A DNA stretch of 44,831 nucleotides from Sciscionella sediminilitoris (GTDB lineage Bacteria > Actinomycetota > Actinomycetes > Mycobacteriales > Pseudonocardiaceae). Position 1 is the first letter of the stretch. Each line of letters starts with the position of its first letter. Where the stretch lies: contig NZ_JALM01000086.1 in assembly GCF_000737195.2 (NCBI RefSeq), positions 1-44,831 of the forward strand, read 5' to 3'. Positions 17,154 to 27,359 of the stretch are shown in pieces. A program made the translations under genes and the position numbers. The notes under the pieces were generated by a model. The model was not told the DNA's origin and ran no database searches. It saw nothing but the letters and a program-made list of their open reading frames with translations.

Positions 17154-17255
17154 GCGGGGTGGCCCGCGGTGTCACAATCGAGCATGGGGAGGCGGGCTTT
17201 CGTGACTGCGCGTTAGCCTGACGGGCCGAAGGCGTAATCAGCGGAGGGAACGCGA

Positions 17256-18422
17256 GTGGACGCAGCGGCCGATACGGAAGCGAACGCCCCGGCGAGCGAC
17301 ACCCTGCGGCGCGTCTACCACCTCGCCGCTCCCGCGCTGCTCTACCTGCTGTTCCGCGCGGTCGGGGTGCTGCTGCTCTCCTGGTTCGCCCCCGGCTCGG
17401 TGCCGAACGCGCTCACCAAATGGGACGGCCAGTGGTACCTGGGCATCGCGGCGGGCGGGTACTCCGGGGTTCCCGGGTACCTCACCGACGCGCACGGGAT
17501 GCGCAGCCCGGAGACCCCGATCGCGTTCTTCCCTGGCTATCCCTCGGTGGTGCACCTGCTCGGCTACCTTCCCGGGGTCGGGTTGCTCGGTGCGGGCCTG
17601 CTCGTCTCGCTCGCTTCCGGGGTGGGGCTCGCCTACGGACTGCTGCGGCTCGGTGAAGCACTGCCCAAACACGGCTCGCGCACCATCGGCATGCTGCTGG
17701 TCGCCCTGGTCGGCGCGATGCCCATGTCGATCGTGTTCTCCATGGCCTACGCCGAGGCGATGTTCTGCGCCCTCGCGGTGTGGTCCCTCGTCTTCCTGCT
17801 GCGCAGGCAGTGGGTGCTCGCCGGGCTGCTCTGCTCGTTCGCCGGACTGGTCCGGCCCTCCGGGCTCGCCCTCGCCGCCGCGGTGATGCTCGCGGCCCTT
17901 GCCGGGGTCATCCGTTCGCCGCGGAGCTGGCGCATCTGGCTCGGTGGCCTGCTCGCCCCGATCGGGGTGGTCGGTTATGCGGCCTATGTCGGCGCGCGGA
18001 TGGGATCGGTTTTCGGGTACCCGATGCTGCAACGGATGGGCTGGGACACCTACTTCGACTGGGGCATCTCCGGGGTTCGGTTCGCCATCACCGCGCTGAC
18101 CACCCAGCGCAATGCCTTCGAGGTGATCACCGTCGGGCTCGCCCTTGCCGCGCTGGTGCTGTTCGCGGTCGCGATCTACCGGCGGCTGCCCTGGCCACTG
18201 CTCGTGTACGCGGCCGGGATCCTGGTGATGGACCTGGGCATGAACGGGCTCATGGGCGCGCGGGCCCGGCTGCTGCTGCCCGCGTTCGTGCTCCTCATCC
18301 CGGTCGCGGTCGGCCTGGCCAAGCGCAGCAGGCCCACCGCGATCTGCACCGTGCTCGGGTTGCTGCTCGCCTCCGGATGGCTCGGCGCCTATGCCCTCAA
18401 CGTCTGGCCCTACGCGATCTGA
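17256..18422 (+). CDS. Polytopic membrane glycosyltransferase (GT-C, PIG-V/mannosyltransferase-like)
   Basis: 388-aa membrane protein with about ten hydrophobic segments. The early extracytoplasmic loop contains TKWDGQWYLGIAAGGY (Asp57) and, further on, IAFFPGYPSVVH. This W-D-x-x-WY-x-IA-x-GY plus FFP-x-YP layout is typical of GT-C enzymes related to PIG-V that use polyprenyl-phosphate-linked sugars. The acceptor is unknown. The GTG at 17256 follows GGAGGG (17243-17248). The composite repeat at 18431-18548 begins 8 nt beyond its stop. Confidence 0.8.
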   Translation: MDAAADTEANAPASDTLRRVYHLAAPALLYLLFRAVGVLLLSWFAPGSVPNALTKWDGQWYLGIAAGGYSGVPGYLTDAHGMRSPETPIAFFPGYPSVVHLLGYLPGVGLLGAGLLVSLASGVGLAYGLLRLGEALPKHGSRTIGMLLVALVGAMPMSIVFSMAYAEAMFCALAVWSLVFLLRRQWVLAGLLCSFAGLVRPSGLALAAAVMLAALAGVIRSPRSWRIWLGGLLAPIGVVGYAAYVGARMGSVFGYPMLQRMGWDTYFDWGISGVRFAITALTTQRNAFEVITVGLALAALVLFAVAIYRRLPWPLLVYAAGILVMDLGMNGLMGARARLLLPAFVLLIPVAVGLAKRSRPTAICTVLGLLLASGWLGAYALNVWPYAI

Positions 18423-18430
18423 GAAATGTC

Positions 18431-18510
18431 GTGAGCCGGGCTCGCGAGGCGAACCGAAGACACAGCCGTGGTCACGCGCGAGGGCCGAGCGTCGGGGAGG
18501 TGCTTGTGAG
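18431..18510 (+). repeat. GTGAG-bounded linker repeat (second copy)
   Basis: An 80-bp unit related to 12459-12540, with matching GTGAGC start, GCGAACC, GAAGACACAGC, CCGAGCG, GAGGTG and TTGTGAG end. Its last bases run into the palindrome at 18503-18548. The GTG at 18431 is in frame with the nitroreductase through both repeats, giving a 42-codon extension that I do not believe is used. Confidence 0.65.
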
Positions 18511-18548
18511 TGGTTGTGTTGGTTCTAACCAACACAACCACGCACGAG
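18503..18548. repeat. 46-bp palindromic repeat
   Basis: Arms of 22 nt lie around a central CT. The inner 15 bp are perfect. Mismatches are at arm position 3 (T opposite G, a wobble pair in RNA) and position 7 (GTGAG in the left arm against GCGCAC-type in the right). The right end abuts the Shine-Dalgarno AGGAGG of the nitroreductase. It separates that gene from the glycosyltransferase. Confidence 0.95.
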
Positions 18549-18556
18549 GAGGATTC

Positions 18557-19114
18557 GTGCACGAACTGATGGCGGCGCGATGGAGTCCGCGGGCACTCGA
18601 CCCGGAGGCGGTGGTCGGCACGGAATCGCTGCACGCCCTGCTCGAAGCGGCGCGCTGGGCTCCGTCCTACGGCAACACGCAGCCCGCCCGATTCGTGCTC
18701 GGCAGGCGTGCGGACCCGGCGTTCCAGGCGATCCTGGATGCGCTCGCTCCGGGGAATCAGCGCTGGGCACACCGGGCCGCGCTGCTGCTCGTGGGTATCG
18801 CGGTGCGGCGCAACGAGAAGGGCGAGGTGCCCTACGCGGAGTACGGCCTCGGCCTCGCGGTGGAGAACCTCGTGCTGCAGGCGGTGCACGAGGGACTGGT
18901 CGCGCACCAGATGGCCGGGTTCGATCCGGAAGCGGTGCGCGCCGCCTTCGCGGTCCCGGATTGGGCGAGCCCGCTGGTCGCGATCGCGGTCGGCCGCCTC
19001 GGACCGGTGGACCTGCTCCCCGAGGACAAGCGGGACCGCGAACGAGCCCCCCGCAAGCGGCTGGAGCTTGGCGAGCTCGCGTTCGGGCGGACCTGGGGCG
19101 AACCCGCTCTCTAG
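18557..19114 (+). CDS. Nitroreductase family protein (FMN)
   Basis: 185-aa FMN-dependent nitroreductase-like protein. The N-terminal ELMAARWSPRALDPE and LLEAARWAPSYGNTQPARF motifs form the flavin-phosphate region, and GLAVENLVLQAVHEGLVAHQMAGF is the usual core. The C-terminus contains VAIAVGRLG. It is likely cytosolic and reduces quinones or nitro compounds with NAD(P)H. The GTG at 18557 follows AGGAGG (18548-18553), which overlaps the edge of the palindromic repeat. It is convergent with the membrane protein gene (4-bp overlap). Confidence 0.9.
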   Translation: MHELMAARWSPRALDPEAVVGTESLHALLEAARWAPSYGNTQPARFVLGRRADPAFQAILDALAPGNQRWAHRAALLLVGIAVRRNEKGEVPYAEYGLGLAVENLVLQAVHEGLVAHQMAGFDPEAVRAAFAVPDWASPLVAIAVGRLGPVDLLPEDKRDRERAPRKRLELGELAFGRTWGEPAL

Positions 19115-19521
19115 GCGAACCGCTTGAGGATGCGGGCCACGAGCGCGCTGACGATGAGCCAGAAGATCGCCGCGATGCCGTAGTTGACGAGCACCGCGAG
19201 CTTGGCGTCGTCCGGGGTGAACAGGTCCTTGAACCCGATCGCGACCGTGTCCGCGAAGCTGCGGACGAACCCGGTGATGCCGTTGTTGGGGTTGGCCTCG
19301 CCGATGACCAGGATGATGTGCACGACGAGCACGACGGCGAAGATCACGCCGACCCAGCGCACGAGGCCCGCGACCAGATTGATGATCGGGGCGCGGAGCT
19401 CGAGCGCACGCTGACCGGCCGACTTGCCGACGGGCTTGGCGACGGTGGTCTTCGGCTCCTCCGTTGCCGCCTCTCTCGCGGCCGCGGCCTCGTTGTCGGG
19501 CTTCTGTTCGTGCGCTGCCAT
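19111..19521 (-). CDS. Small membrane protein of unknown function
   Basis: 136-aa protein. A charged, Ala/Glu-rich cytoplasmic N-terminus (about 1-45) is followed by a membrane segment WVGVIFAVVLVVHIILVIG and a loop GEANPNNGITGFVRSFADT. That loop leads to GFKDLFTPDDAKLAVLVNYG and a second membrane segment ending RILKRFA. This N-P-N-N-G loop with a two-helix layout recurs in small actinobacterial membrane proteins, but I do not know a function. It is divergent from leuA and its leader. Confidence 0.8.
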   Translation of the reverse strand: MAAHEQKPDNEAAAAREAATEEPKTTVAKPVGKSAGQRALELRAPIINLVAGLVRWVGVIFAVVLVVHIILVIGEANPNNGITGFVRSFADTVAIGFKDLFTPDDAKLAVLVNYGIAAIFWLIVSALVARILKRFA

Positions 19522-19635
19522 GCGCGCAGTCTTACACGCTGAACGGCGGATGGCTACTCAGCCGTAACAACAAATTGATGACCGTCCCCAGCAGGGTGAT
19601 TCCGCCCCCGTTTCACGAGGACGGGTTCGGGCGGG

Positions 19636-19641
19636 TACGGT
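19636..19641 (+). promoter_or_regulatory. Putative -10 of the leuA promoter
   Basis: TACGGT ends exactly 7 nt before the GTG (19649) of the leader peptide, so the transcript may begin at that codon. A weak TTCACG 18 nt upstream could be the -35. Confidence 0.4.
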
Positions 19642-19648
19642 CGAAGAC

Positions 19649-19690
19649 GTGGCACGTGCCCTCCTGCTTCGCTGCCGCGACGAGGTCTGA
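19649..19690 (+). CDS. leuL: Leucine leader peptide of the leuA attenuator
   Basis: 13 codons, M-A-R-A-L-L-L-R-C-R-D-E-V, with three consecutive leucine codons (CTC CTG CTT, 19661-19669). It has no Shine-Dalgarno sequence but a -10 box 7 nt upstream. The last five codons form the left arm of a terminator hairpin. A ribosome stalled at the leucine codons would cover that arm and let transcription reach leuA. This is the normal logic of Leu attenuation described in actinobacteria. Confidence 0.7.
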   Translation: MARALLLRCRDEV

Positions 19691-19718
19691 CCAGACCGGC
19701 GCCTCGCCGCGGAGTTTT
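19675..19718 (+). terminator. Attenuator terminator of leuA with alternative antiterminator pairing
   Basis: The left arm at 19675-19685 (CCGCGACGAGG) pairs 10 of 11 bases with 19702-19712 (CCTCGCCGCGG) and is followed by TTTT at 19715-19718. The loop segment 19694-19701 (GACCGGCG) is perfectly complementary to 19723-19730 (CGCCGGTC) and may form an antiterminator when the left arm is blocked. A smaller hairpin, GGTCTG/CAGACC, lies inside the loop. Confidence 0.65.
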
Positions 19719-19722
19719 GTGA

Positions 19723-21564
<1,842 letters not shown>

Positions 21565-21567
<3 letters not shown>

Positions 21568-21629
21568 CCTGGACAAACGGGTGCTCGTGAGTGGTTGTGT
21601 TGGTTCTAACCAACACAACCACTCACGAG
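21565..21629. repeat. Extended palindromic repeat (19-bp extension plus perfect 46-bp palindrome)
   Basis: The palindrome spans 21584-21629, with two 22-nt arms that are perfect complements around CT. The left 19 bp (TGACCTGG..AAACG..) match the extensions at 32546 and 44794 with identical spacing. The TGA is the leuA stop codon. The right arm contains the TGA (minus strand 21625-21623) that ends the convergent fucosidase gene. It can therefore serve as a shared two-way terminator, though no T-run follows on either side. Confidence 0.95.
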
Positions 21630-23125
21630 TGCTTTGTCGGGAATGTGAAGGTGTAGGCGTACTTGCTGGTGGTCGAGGCGGGGCCTTCCTCGGGGAGGGT
21701 GACCACGAGTTTGCCTGTTGACCGCGACCAGGGCAGTGACGGTCCGTGGTGGCCGAGCAGACGGATGGGTGCGTGCGCGGCGATCGGGACGGGTGCGTTC
21801 ACCTCGAGGGTTCGCCCCGGCCAGCCGAGGCTGATGATGTGGAAGGCCCCGGGTGTGGTGGTGAACCGCAGCTTGCCTTCGGCCTGGGTGCTCCAGTAGC
21901 GGGAACGGTAGATCGCCGGGCCGTTGATTCGCAGCCAGTCGCCGATGCTCTCCAGGCGTTCGACCATGACTCGGGGAATGGTGCCGTCCGCGCGCGGGCC
22001 GATGTCCAGCAGCAGGTTGCCGTTCTTGCTGACGCTGTCCACGAGGGTGTGCACCAGGTTCTCCGCAGTGGCGTACTCGCTGATCGGGGTGGCCGCGTTG
22101 TAGCCGAAGGAGTGTGGGTCGATGCCCCGGGTGCCCTCCCATTTCTTCGCGTGGAACGGCGGGTTCGGTTCGTACTCCGGGGTGGTGAAGTCGGCGACCT
22201 CGACCCCCATCCGGTCGTTGACCACGACTTCTTTGCCGCGCTGTGCCGCGCGGTTGTAGTAGTGGGCCAGCAGCGGGAGGCTGTTGTTCGGCCCGCCGAT
22301 ATCGCCCCACAGGATGTCGGTGTCGTAGCGCTCGATCAGTTCGACCATCTGCCGGACCTGGAGTTCCTCGACGTAATCGCGGATCGGGGTCGCTCCGGTG
22401 TAGGGCAGCGGTTCGCCGGTGTAGTACTGCTTCGGGGCGCCACCGGGGAAGTTGTCCTGGTACCCCGGATAGGCCGGGTTGTACCACTCGGGAAGCGAGT
22501 AGTAGGTGCCGCGCTTGAGGCCGGGTGCGCTGGTCCGCGCCGCCTGGAACAGTTCGCCGAGCAGGTCGCGCCGTGGACCGAGCCTGGTCGAGCTGCGCCC
22601 GCTCGCCGCGGTGTCGAACAGGGCGAACCCGTCGTGGTGCTTGGTGACGAACACGAAGTAGCCGGCCCCGGCACGTTCGAACAACCGCACCCAGGAGTGC
22701 GGGGCGAACCGTTCGGCGGTGAACCCGGCGATGAAGTCGTCGTAGGCCGCTCGCGGTCCGTAGGTGTCCAACTCGTGTCGAAACGTCGGATCACTGCGGT
22801 CGTTCATCTGCGACCAGTACCATTCGGCGTACTCTTTGCCGACCGGTGCCCATGCGGGGACCGAATAGAGCCCCCAGTGCACGAAGATGCCGAACTTGCG
22901 GTCGTCGAACCAGTCGGGCAGCGGGTGGCCGCGCAGCGAGTCGACGGTGGGTGTGTACGGCCCGGTCGAGGTAGGTACCCAGCTCTTTTGCCCGGCGAAG
23001 GCCGGTGTGGCCGGGGAGCCGAACAGGGCACCGGCGGCGAGTCCGCCCGCCGCGAGGCCACCTGCGGCGAGCAACCGCCTCCTGTCGAACGGAGCGGGAC
23101 GCGAATGCGGTTCGTGCGCGGTCAT
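21623..23125 (-). CDS. Tat-exported alpha-L-fucosidase (GH29), single catalytic domain
   Basis: 500-aa secreted glycoside hydrolase that should release L-fucose from glycans. A twin-arginine signal (DRRRLLAAGG, 14-23) precedes a GH29 barrel with IFVHWGLYSVPAW, FVTKHHDGFALFD and the proposed nucleophile Asp275 in DILWGDIGGP. A C-terminal beta domain follows (about 400-500). GGAGGAG precedes the ATG at 23125. The stop codon lies inside the palindromic repeat. A fucose-regulon operator-like site is at 23161-23175 upstream. Confidence 0.93.
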   Translation of the reverse strand: MTAHEPHSRPAPFDRRRLLAAGGLAAGGLAAGALFGSPATPAFAGQKSWVPTSTGPYTPTVDSLRGHPLPDWFDDRKFGIFVHWGLYSVPAWAPVGKEYAEWYWSQMNDRSDPTFRHELDTYGPRAAYDDFIAGFTAERFAPHSWVRLFERAGAGYFVFVTKHHDGFALFDTAASGRSSTRLGPRRDLLGELFQAARTSAPGLKRGTYYSLPEWYNPAYPGYQDNFPGGAPKQYYTGEPLPYTGATPIRDYVEELQVRQMVELIERYDTDILWGDIGGPNNSLPLLAHYYNRAAQRGKEVVVNDRMGVEVADFTTPEYEPNPPFHAKKWEGTRGIDPHSFGYNAATPISEYATAENLVHTLVDSVSKNGNLLLDIGPRADGTIPRVMVERLESIGDWLRINGPAIYRSRYWSTQAEGKLRFTTTPGAFHIISLGWPGRTLEVNAPVPIAAHAPIRLLGHHGPSLPWSRSTGKLVVTLPEEGPASTTSKYAYTFTFPTKHS

Positions 23126-23160
23126 GGACTCCTCCAGGTGTGTCCCCCGTGGATCCTGTC

Positions 23161-23175
23161 ATTCGTCCGATGTAT
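23161..23175. promoter_or_regulatory. Operator-like site of the fucose regulon (fucosidase 1)
   Basis: ATTCGTC-C-GATGTAT matches the pattern ATACATC-N-GATGTAT at 12 of 14 arm positions. It lies 36 bp upstream of the fucosidase start (minus strand). Confidence 0.55.
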
Positions 23176-23305
23176 CTCCGGCAAAATACTGTGGCAGGGC
23201 GCTATGTTCGGCGTCAAGCGTCCTATTCATCGGGTCAATGTGGGTATCGAACCCTCCAAAATCAGTGAGCGGCCAGGAATTGCCGCGCTATCACCAGGAT
23301 GGCCG

Positions 23306-23335
23306 TTGCGTACCCAGACATCGGAGGTTTACGGT
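23306..23335 (+). promoter_or_regulatory. Promoter and operator-like site of the sugar porter gene
   Basis: TTGCGT (23306-23311) and TACGGT (23330-23335) are 18 nt apart. Between them AGACATC-G-GAGGTTT (23316-23330) matches the ATACATC-N-GATGTAT pattern at 11 of 14 positions. A bound regulator would block RNA polymerase. Confidence 0.5.
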
Positions 23336-23369
23336 GCGGGCGTCGTGCTGACGCGGCGAGAGGACAAGG

Positions 23370-24728
23370 ATGTCGAACGTCTCCACGGAGCAGTCCGCGG
23401 TCCGGGAACCGATTCCGAGGTTCGTCTACCTCGTCGCGGTTCTCGGTGGCATGTCCGGGATCCTGTACGGCTACGACTCGGGCTCCATGTCCGGTGCGCT
23501 TCCGCTGGTCACCAAGGACTTCGGGCTCAGTTCGACCGGTCAGGGCCTGGTCACCAGCATGCTGTTGTTCGGTGCGCTGCCCGCGATCGTCGGTGCCACG
23601 CTGGCAGCACGCCGCTTCGACCGGAGGCATCTGCTCATGGTGGCCGGAGCGGTGTTCACTCTCGGTTCGATCGGCTGTGCGCTCGCCCCGAACGCGGGCA
23701 CCCTGATGGTGTTCCGCTTCGTGCTCGGTACCGCGTGCGGGATCGCGAACCAGTTCGGCCTGATCTACCTCAGCGAGCTCGCCCCGAAACGCATTCGCGG
23801 ACTGCTCACCGCGCTCTATCAGCTCGCGGTGAATATCGGGATCCTCGGCGCGTACGTGGTCGGCAGCGTGTTCGCCTCCTCGGGGGCGTGGGAGTGGATC
23901 CTCGGACTCGGCGCGCTCCCCGCGCTGGTGTTCGGTATCGGCATCACGATCTCCCCGGCGAGCCCGCGCTGGCTGCTGATGCGCGAGCGGGAAGCGCAGG
24001 CGCGCGCGGTGCTCGGCAGGCTGCGCGCCAGCGGGGTCGAGGAGGAACTGCGCGAGATCCAGGGCAGCCTGCGCAGGCAAAACGCCGGATTCCGGGACCT
24101 GCTGGGCACTTACCGGCCCGCCGTGGTGATGGCGCTGATTCTCACCTTCTTCCAGGTGTTCACCGGGATCAACTCGGTCGTCTACTACGCGCCGATCATC
24201 TTCGAGGACGCGACCGGCAGCGGTACTTCGGCGGGCACCATCGCCAACTACGGCGTGGGGACCGCGCTCGTGCTCTCCACGGCCGTCGCGCTCCCGCTGA
24301 TCGAACGACTCGGCCGGGTTCCGCTGCTGACGGCGAGCCTGGCCGGGCAAGTGCCGCCGATGATCGTGCTCGCCATTTTCCCGCACGTGACCTGGCTGGC
24401 GATCGTGTGCGTGTTCGTCTACACCTGCGCGTTCGGCTTCGGTCTCGGCCCGGTGTTCTGGCTGTTCTGCCCGGAGATCCTGCCGCTGCGTGCACGGGCT
24501 CTCGGCATGGGCGTCATCACCTTCACCCAGTACCTGTTCAACTCCCTTTCCGCGCTGGTCTTCCCGAGCGTGCTCGCCTGGTCCGGCAGTGCGGTCTTCG
24601 GGTTTTTCGCGGTCCTCTCGGCAATCGCGGCCTGGTACATCCGTGCCCGGGTTCCGGAGACCAAGGGCCGCTCACTCGAGGAGATCGAGGGCTACTGGCG
24701 AGACCGGGCCGCGGCCACGGCAAGCTGA
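23370..24728 (+). CDS. MFS sugar porter (probable L-fucose or fucoside uptake)
   Basis: 452-aa transporter with 12 predicted helices of the sugar-porter family. Signature pieces are [14 protein letters not shown] in helix 1, the loop [18 protein letters not shown] after helix 4, PASPRWLLM between the halves, [16 protein letters not shown] in helix 7, and [13 protein letters not shown] at the C-terminus. It is unrelated in motif to the E. coli fucose permease FucP. Fucose as substrate is inferred only from position between a fucosidase gene and the regulator and from the operator-like site upstream. Confidence 0.9.
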   Translation: MSNVSTEQSAVREPIPRFVYLVAVLGGMSGILYGYDSGSMSGALPLVTKDFGLSSTGQGLVTSMLLFGALPAIVGATLAARRFDRRHLLMVAGAVFTLGSIGCALAPNAGTLMVFRFVLGTACGIANQFGLIYLSELAPKRIRGLLTALYQLAVNIGILGAYVVGSVFASSGAWEWILGLGALPALVFGIGITISPASPRWLLMREREAQARAVLGRLRASGVEEELREIQGSLRRQNAGFRDLLGTYRPAVVMALILTFFQVFTGINSVVYYAPIIFEDATGSGTSAGTIANYGVGTALVLSTAVALPLIERLGRVPLLTASLAGQVPPMIVLAIFPHVTWLAIVCVFVYTCAFGFGLGPVFWLFCPEILPLRARALGMGVITFTQYLFNSLSALVFPSVLAWSGSAVFGFFAVLSAIAAWYIRARVPETKGRSLEEIEGYWRDRAAATAS

Positions 24729-24761
24729 CCCGATAATGAGTGTGCACAGAACATCGCCCAT

Positions 24762-24797
24762 ATTCCAACGATCGTGAGAATCAACGATCGTTGGAAT
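24762..24797. promoter_or_regulatory. Perfect inverted repeat upstream of the GntR gene, probable operator
   Basis: ATTCCAACGATCGT (24762-24775), 8-bp spacer, ACGATCGTTGGAAT (24784-24797). The right part also contains the 12-bp palindrome CAACGATCGTTG. It ends about 30 bp before the regulator start, so autoregulation is likely. It differs from the 15-mer found at the other fucose promoters. Confidence 0.65.
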
Positions 24798-24827
24798 GAT
24801 GCAGGGTGGAGAGTAAGGGGAGCGCGG

Positions 24828-25502
24828 TTGCCGGTCACCGACGAGGCCATCGAAAAGATCAAGGGCATGATCGTCTCCGGCGAGCTGCGGCCCGGTGACC
24901 GGTTGCCGAAGGAGCCCGAGCTCGCCCGCCAGCTCGGCCTTTCCCGCAGTTCGCTGCGGGAGGCGGTGCGGGCGCTCTCGCTGATCCACGTGCTCGATGT
25001 GCGTCAGGGCGATGCGACCTATGTGACCAGTCTGGAGCCTTCGCTGCTGCTCGGGGCGATGAGCTTCGTGGTGGACTTCCACCAGGACGACACGGTGCTG
25101 GATCTGTTGCAGGTGCGCGGAATCCTGGAACCGGCGGCCACCGCGCTCGCGGCGCAGCACATGGACGCCGAGCAGCTGCAGCGATTGCGCACGGTGCTGG
25201 ACGCGGTGGACGAGTCGCCGACCGTGGAGGAACTGGTACAGAACGATCTGGAGTTCCACCGGTTGATCGCGGACGGTTCGGGGAACACGGTGCTGTCCTC
25301 GATGCTCGACGGGATCTCGGGCCCGACCGCGCGGGCGCGGGTGTGGCGGGGGATCACCGAGGAGGACGCGGTGCGCCGCACCCACGAACAGCACGAGATG
25401 ATCTACGCGGCGATCGCGGCGCGCCAGCCGGATCTGGCCCGCTCCTGGGCGACGGTGCACGTTGCCGGGGTGGAGCAGTGGCTGCGCAGCACCCTGGCCT
25501 GA
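24828..25502 (+). CDS. GntR family regulator, FadR/FCD subfamily (probable fucose repressor)
   Basis: 224-aa regulator. The N-terminal winged helix (about 5-70) contains DRLPKEPELARQLGLSRSSLREAVRAL. The all-helical FCD ligand domain (about 85-220) contains VRGILEPAATALAA, NDLEFHRLIAD and HEQHEMIYAAI, where conserved Asp/His residues usually bind a metal and an organic acid. A TTG at 24828 is chosen because AAGGGGAG lies 5 nt before it and the upstream frame runs through the operator. The effector may be a fucose-pathway acid such as fuconate (inference). Confidence 0.92.
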   Translation: MPVTDEAIEKIKGMIVSGELRPGDRLPKEPELARQLGLSRSSLREAVRALSLIHVLDVRQGDATYVTSLEPSLLLGAMSFVVDFHQDDTVLDLLQVRGILEPAATALAAQHMDAEQLQRLRTVLDAVDESPTVEELVQNDLEFHRLIADGSGNTVLSSMLDGISGPTARARVWRGITEEDAVRRTHEQHEMIYAAIAARQPDLARSWATVHVAGVEQWLRSTLA

Positions 25503-25505
25503 GGA

Positions 25506-27347
25506 TCAGCGCGATCGCAGGTAAAGGCCGAGGCTGGAGATCCGCGGCCGGGCCCGCGCCGAACCGATTTCCAGGCGCAGCGCCCGGATGCCTTCCTCGT
25601 GCACCGGGAGGATGCGCGCGTAGCCGATCGTGGTCCCCTCGGCGAGACGTGACCAGTGCACCCCGTCCGTACTCGCGTGCACGGCGAAGGATTCCACCCG
25701 CTGGCCGTGCGTGATGTCCTCGCCGATCCGGATGCGATCGAAGCGCAGCGGCCTGTCGAAACCGAGCTCCAGCAGGTTGTCCGGCCCGGGGCGCCATGCG
25801 GTGTGCAGCCGCCCGGATGTGAGTGCCCGGACGGTTTCCCGTGGTGCGGCCGCGGTCTCGGCAAGCAGATCGTGTCCGTAGCAGGTGCGCAGTGCGGTAC
25901 CGAATTCGGCGAGTGCGCGCACGTCGTTCTCCTCGATCCTGCCGTGCACGTCCGGTCCGGCGTTGAGCAGGAGCACCGCATTGCGGCCGACCGTGGTCTC
26001 GTAGCGATCCAGGAGTTCGGGCACGGTTTTCGGCTGTTCTCCGGCATGCCAGAACCAGTGATGCCCGCGAAGGCAGACGTCGGCCTCGGCGGGGAACCAT
26101 TCCAGGTACCGGGTGCGCGGGTCTTCGAGCACGGCGCGGGAGGCGATGTCCGGGGCGGGCTTCGCCGGATCGTAGGCGGTGGCATCGTGCTCGGGAAAGT
26201 CGTTGCCCACCAAGGGATCCTTGGCGGTGCGTGGATCGAGCTCGGTGGGGATGACGCTCCATTCGGTTTCGCGCGCGATGCCGTCCTCATTGCCGACCCA
26301 GCGGATCCCGGCCGGTCCGCCGAACACGAGGGTGCTCGGGGAGAGTTCGGCGATGAGCCGGAACCACTCCGCGAAGTCGTACTCCTGCTCGATTCCGTAG
26401 TCCCGCCAGGGATTCGCGCCGTCCAGCCAGAGTTCGTCGATGGGGCCGTACTCGGTGAGCAGTTCGTAGAGCTGGTTGAGGTAGTAGGCGTTGTAGTTGT
26501 CTGCGGTGACCGTGCGCCAGGGCGCGCGATCCTCGCCGGGAACCGGGGTGGGGATCGGGCGCGGGACGCGCGGGCTGCGGTCGCCGTACCGGCCCATTCC
26601 CGCGGGACGACGCGCCCGGTCGGCATAGGTGGCCTGTTCCTCGATGCTGAGCGGTTGTCCCGAATCGTGTTTGGCGACGATCGTGCGCACGAACCCGGCA
26701 TGCCAGTCGTGGGGCAGTTCGGCGCCGTCCGCGGGGGAGAGGTAGACGCCGACCCGCAGTCCGTTGCGCCGTGCGGAGTCCACATATGACCGCAGGAGGT
26801 CACCCTGTGGATTCGGTTGCCCGGCCCGCCGAGCCTGCCAGTACGCCGACTGATCGTGCCCGCGGCGTGCCGCAGCCCGGTCCCGGGCCGGATCGGCCCG
26901 CGGTGTCCACCATGGACTGGCGATGATCGAATGGTTGGTGTAGCGGCTCGGATAGAGCACGAAGCCGTCGTGGTGTTTCACGGTCAGCATGACCTGTTTC
27001 GCACCTGCCGAAGCATAGGCGCGCATCCACTGCTCGATCTCGACACGGTCCGGGGCGAACCAGGCCTCGTCCTCGGTGCCCGAACCCCACTCCCGGTCGG
27101 TGAAGGTGTTCATGCCGAAATGGGTGAACGCGGTGATTTCCCTGCGCTGCCAGGCGAGTTGTTCCGGGCGGGGTGCCACGTGTGCGGCCTTGGCCAGCCT
27201 GCGGGCCGCCGGATCGCCTGGCGCGACCTGCCGGACCGGTCCATTGTGGACTGGTGCCGCCGCCGCGGGAGCCCCGGTCAGCAGTGCCGCGATACCGGCC
27301 GTACCACCGGCGAGCATCGTTCGCCGGGACAACTCCGAACCTGCCAT
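25506..27347 (-). CDS. Tat-exported alpha-L-fucosidase (GH29) with C-terminal discoidin-like domain
   Basis: 613-aa secreted enzyme. A twin-arginine signal (SRRTMLAGG, 7-15) is followed by a GH29 barrel with ITAFTHFGMNTFTDREWG, LTVKHHDGFVLYPS and the nucleophile candidate Asp309 in DELWLDGANPW. A C-terminal beta-sandwich of about 130 residues resembles an F5/8 type C carbohydrate-binding module (FAVHASTDGVHWSRL). It differs strongly from fucosidase 1, so the two probably act on different linkages. Last gene of the three-gene minus-strand operon, 12 bp after the SDR. Confidence 0.93.
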   Translation of the reverse strand: MAGSELSRRTMLAGGTAGIAALLTGAPAAAAPVHNGPVRQVAPGDPAARRLAKAAHVAPRPEQLAWQRREITAFTHFGMNTFTDREWGSGTEDEAWFAPDRVEIEQWMRAYASAGAKQVMLTVKHHDGFVLYPSRYTNHSIIASPWWTPRADPARDRAAARRGHDQSAYWQARRAGQPNPQGDLLRSYVDSARRNGLRVGVYLSPADGAELPHDWHAGFVRTIVAKHDSGQPLSIEEQATYADRARRPAGMGRYGDRSPRVPRPIPTPVPGEDRAPWRTVTADNYNAYYLNQLYELLTEYGPIDELWLDGANPWRDYGIEQEYDFAEWFRLIAELSPSTLVFGGPAGIRWVGNEDGIARETEWSVIPTELDPRTAKDPLVGNDFPEHDATAYDPAKPAPDIASRAVLEDPRTRYLEWFPAEADVCLRGHHWFWHAGEQPKTVPELLDRYETTVGRNAVLLLNAGPDVHGRIEENDVRALAEFGTALRTCYGHDLLAETAAAPRETVRALTSGRLHTAWRPGPDNLLELGFDRPLRFDRIRIGEDITHGQRVESFAVHASTDGVHWSRLAEGTTIGYARILPVHEEGIRALRLEIGSARARPRISSLGLYLRSR

Positions 27348-27359
27348 GGCTTCCGCTCC

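Noticed and set aside
18431-18556. N-terminal extension of the nitroreductase read through both repeats
   Set aside because: The frame is open, but the only good Shine-Dalgarno is just before 18557 and the extension is purely repeat sequence.
21746-24736. A nearly 1000-codon plus-strand frame across fucosidase 1 and the sugar porter
   Set aside because: It runs antisense to the fucosidase and out of frame through the MFS gene; the real products in the other frames are unmistakable.
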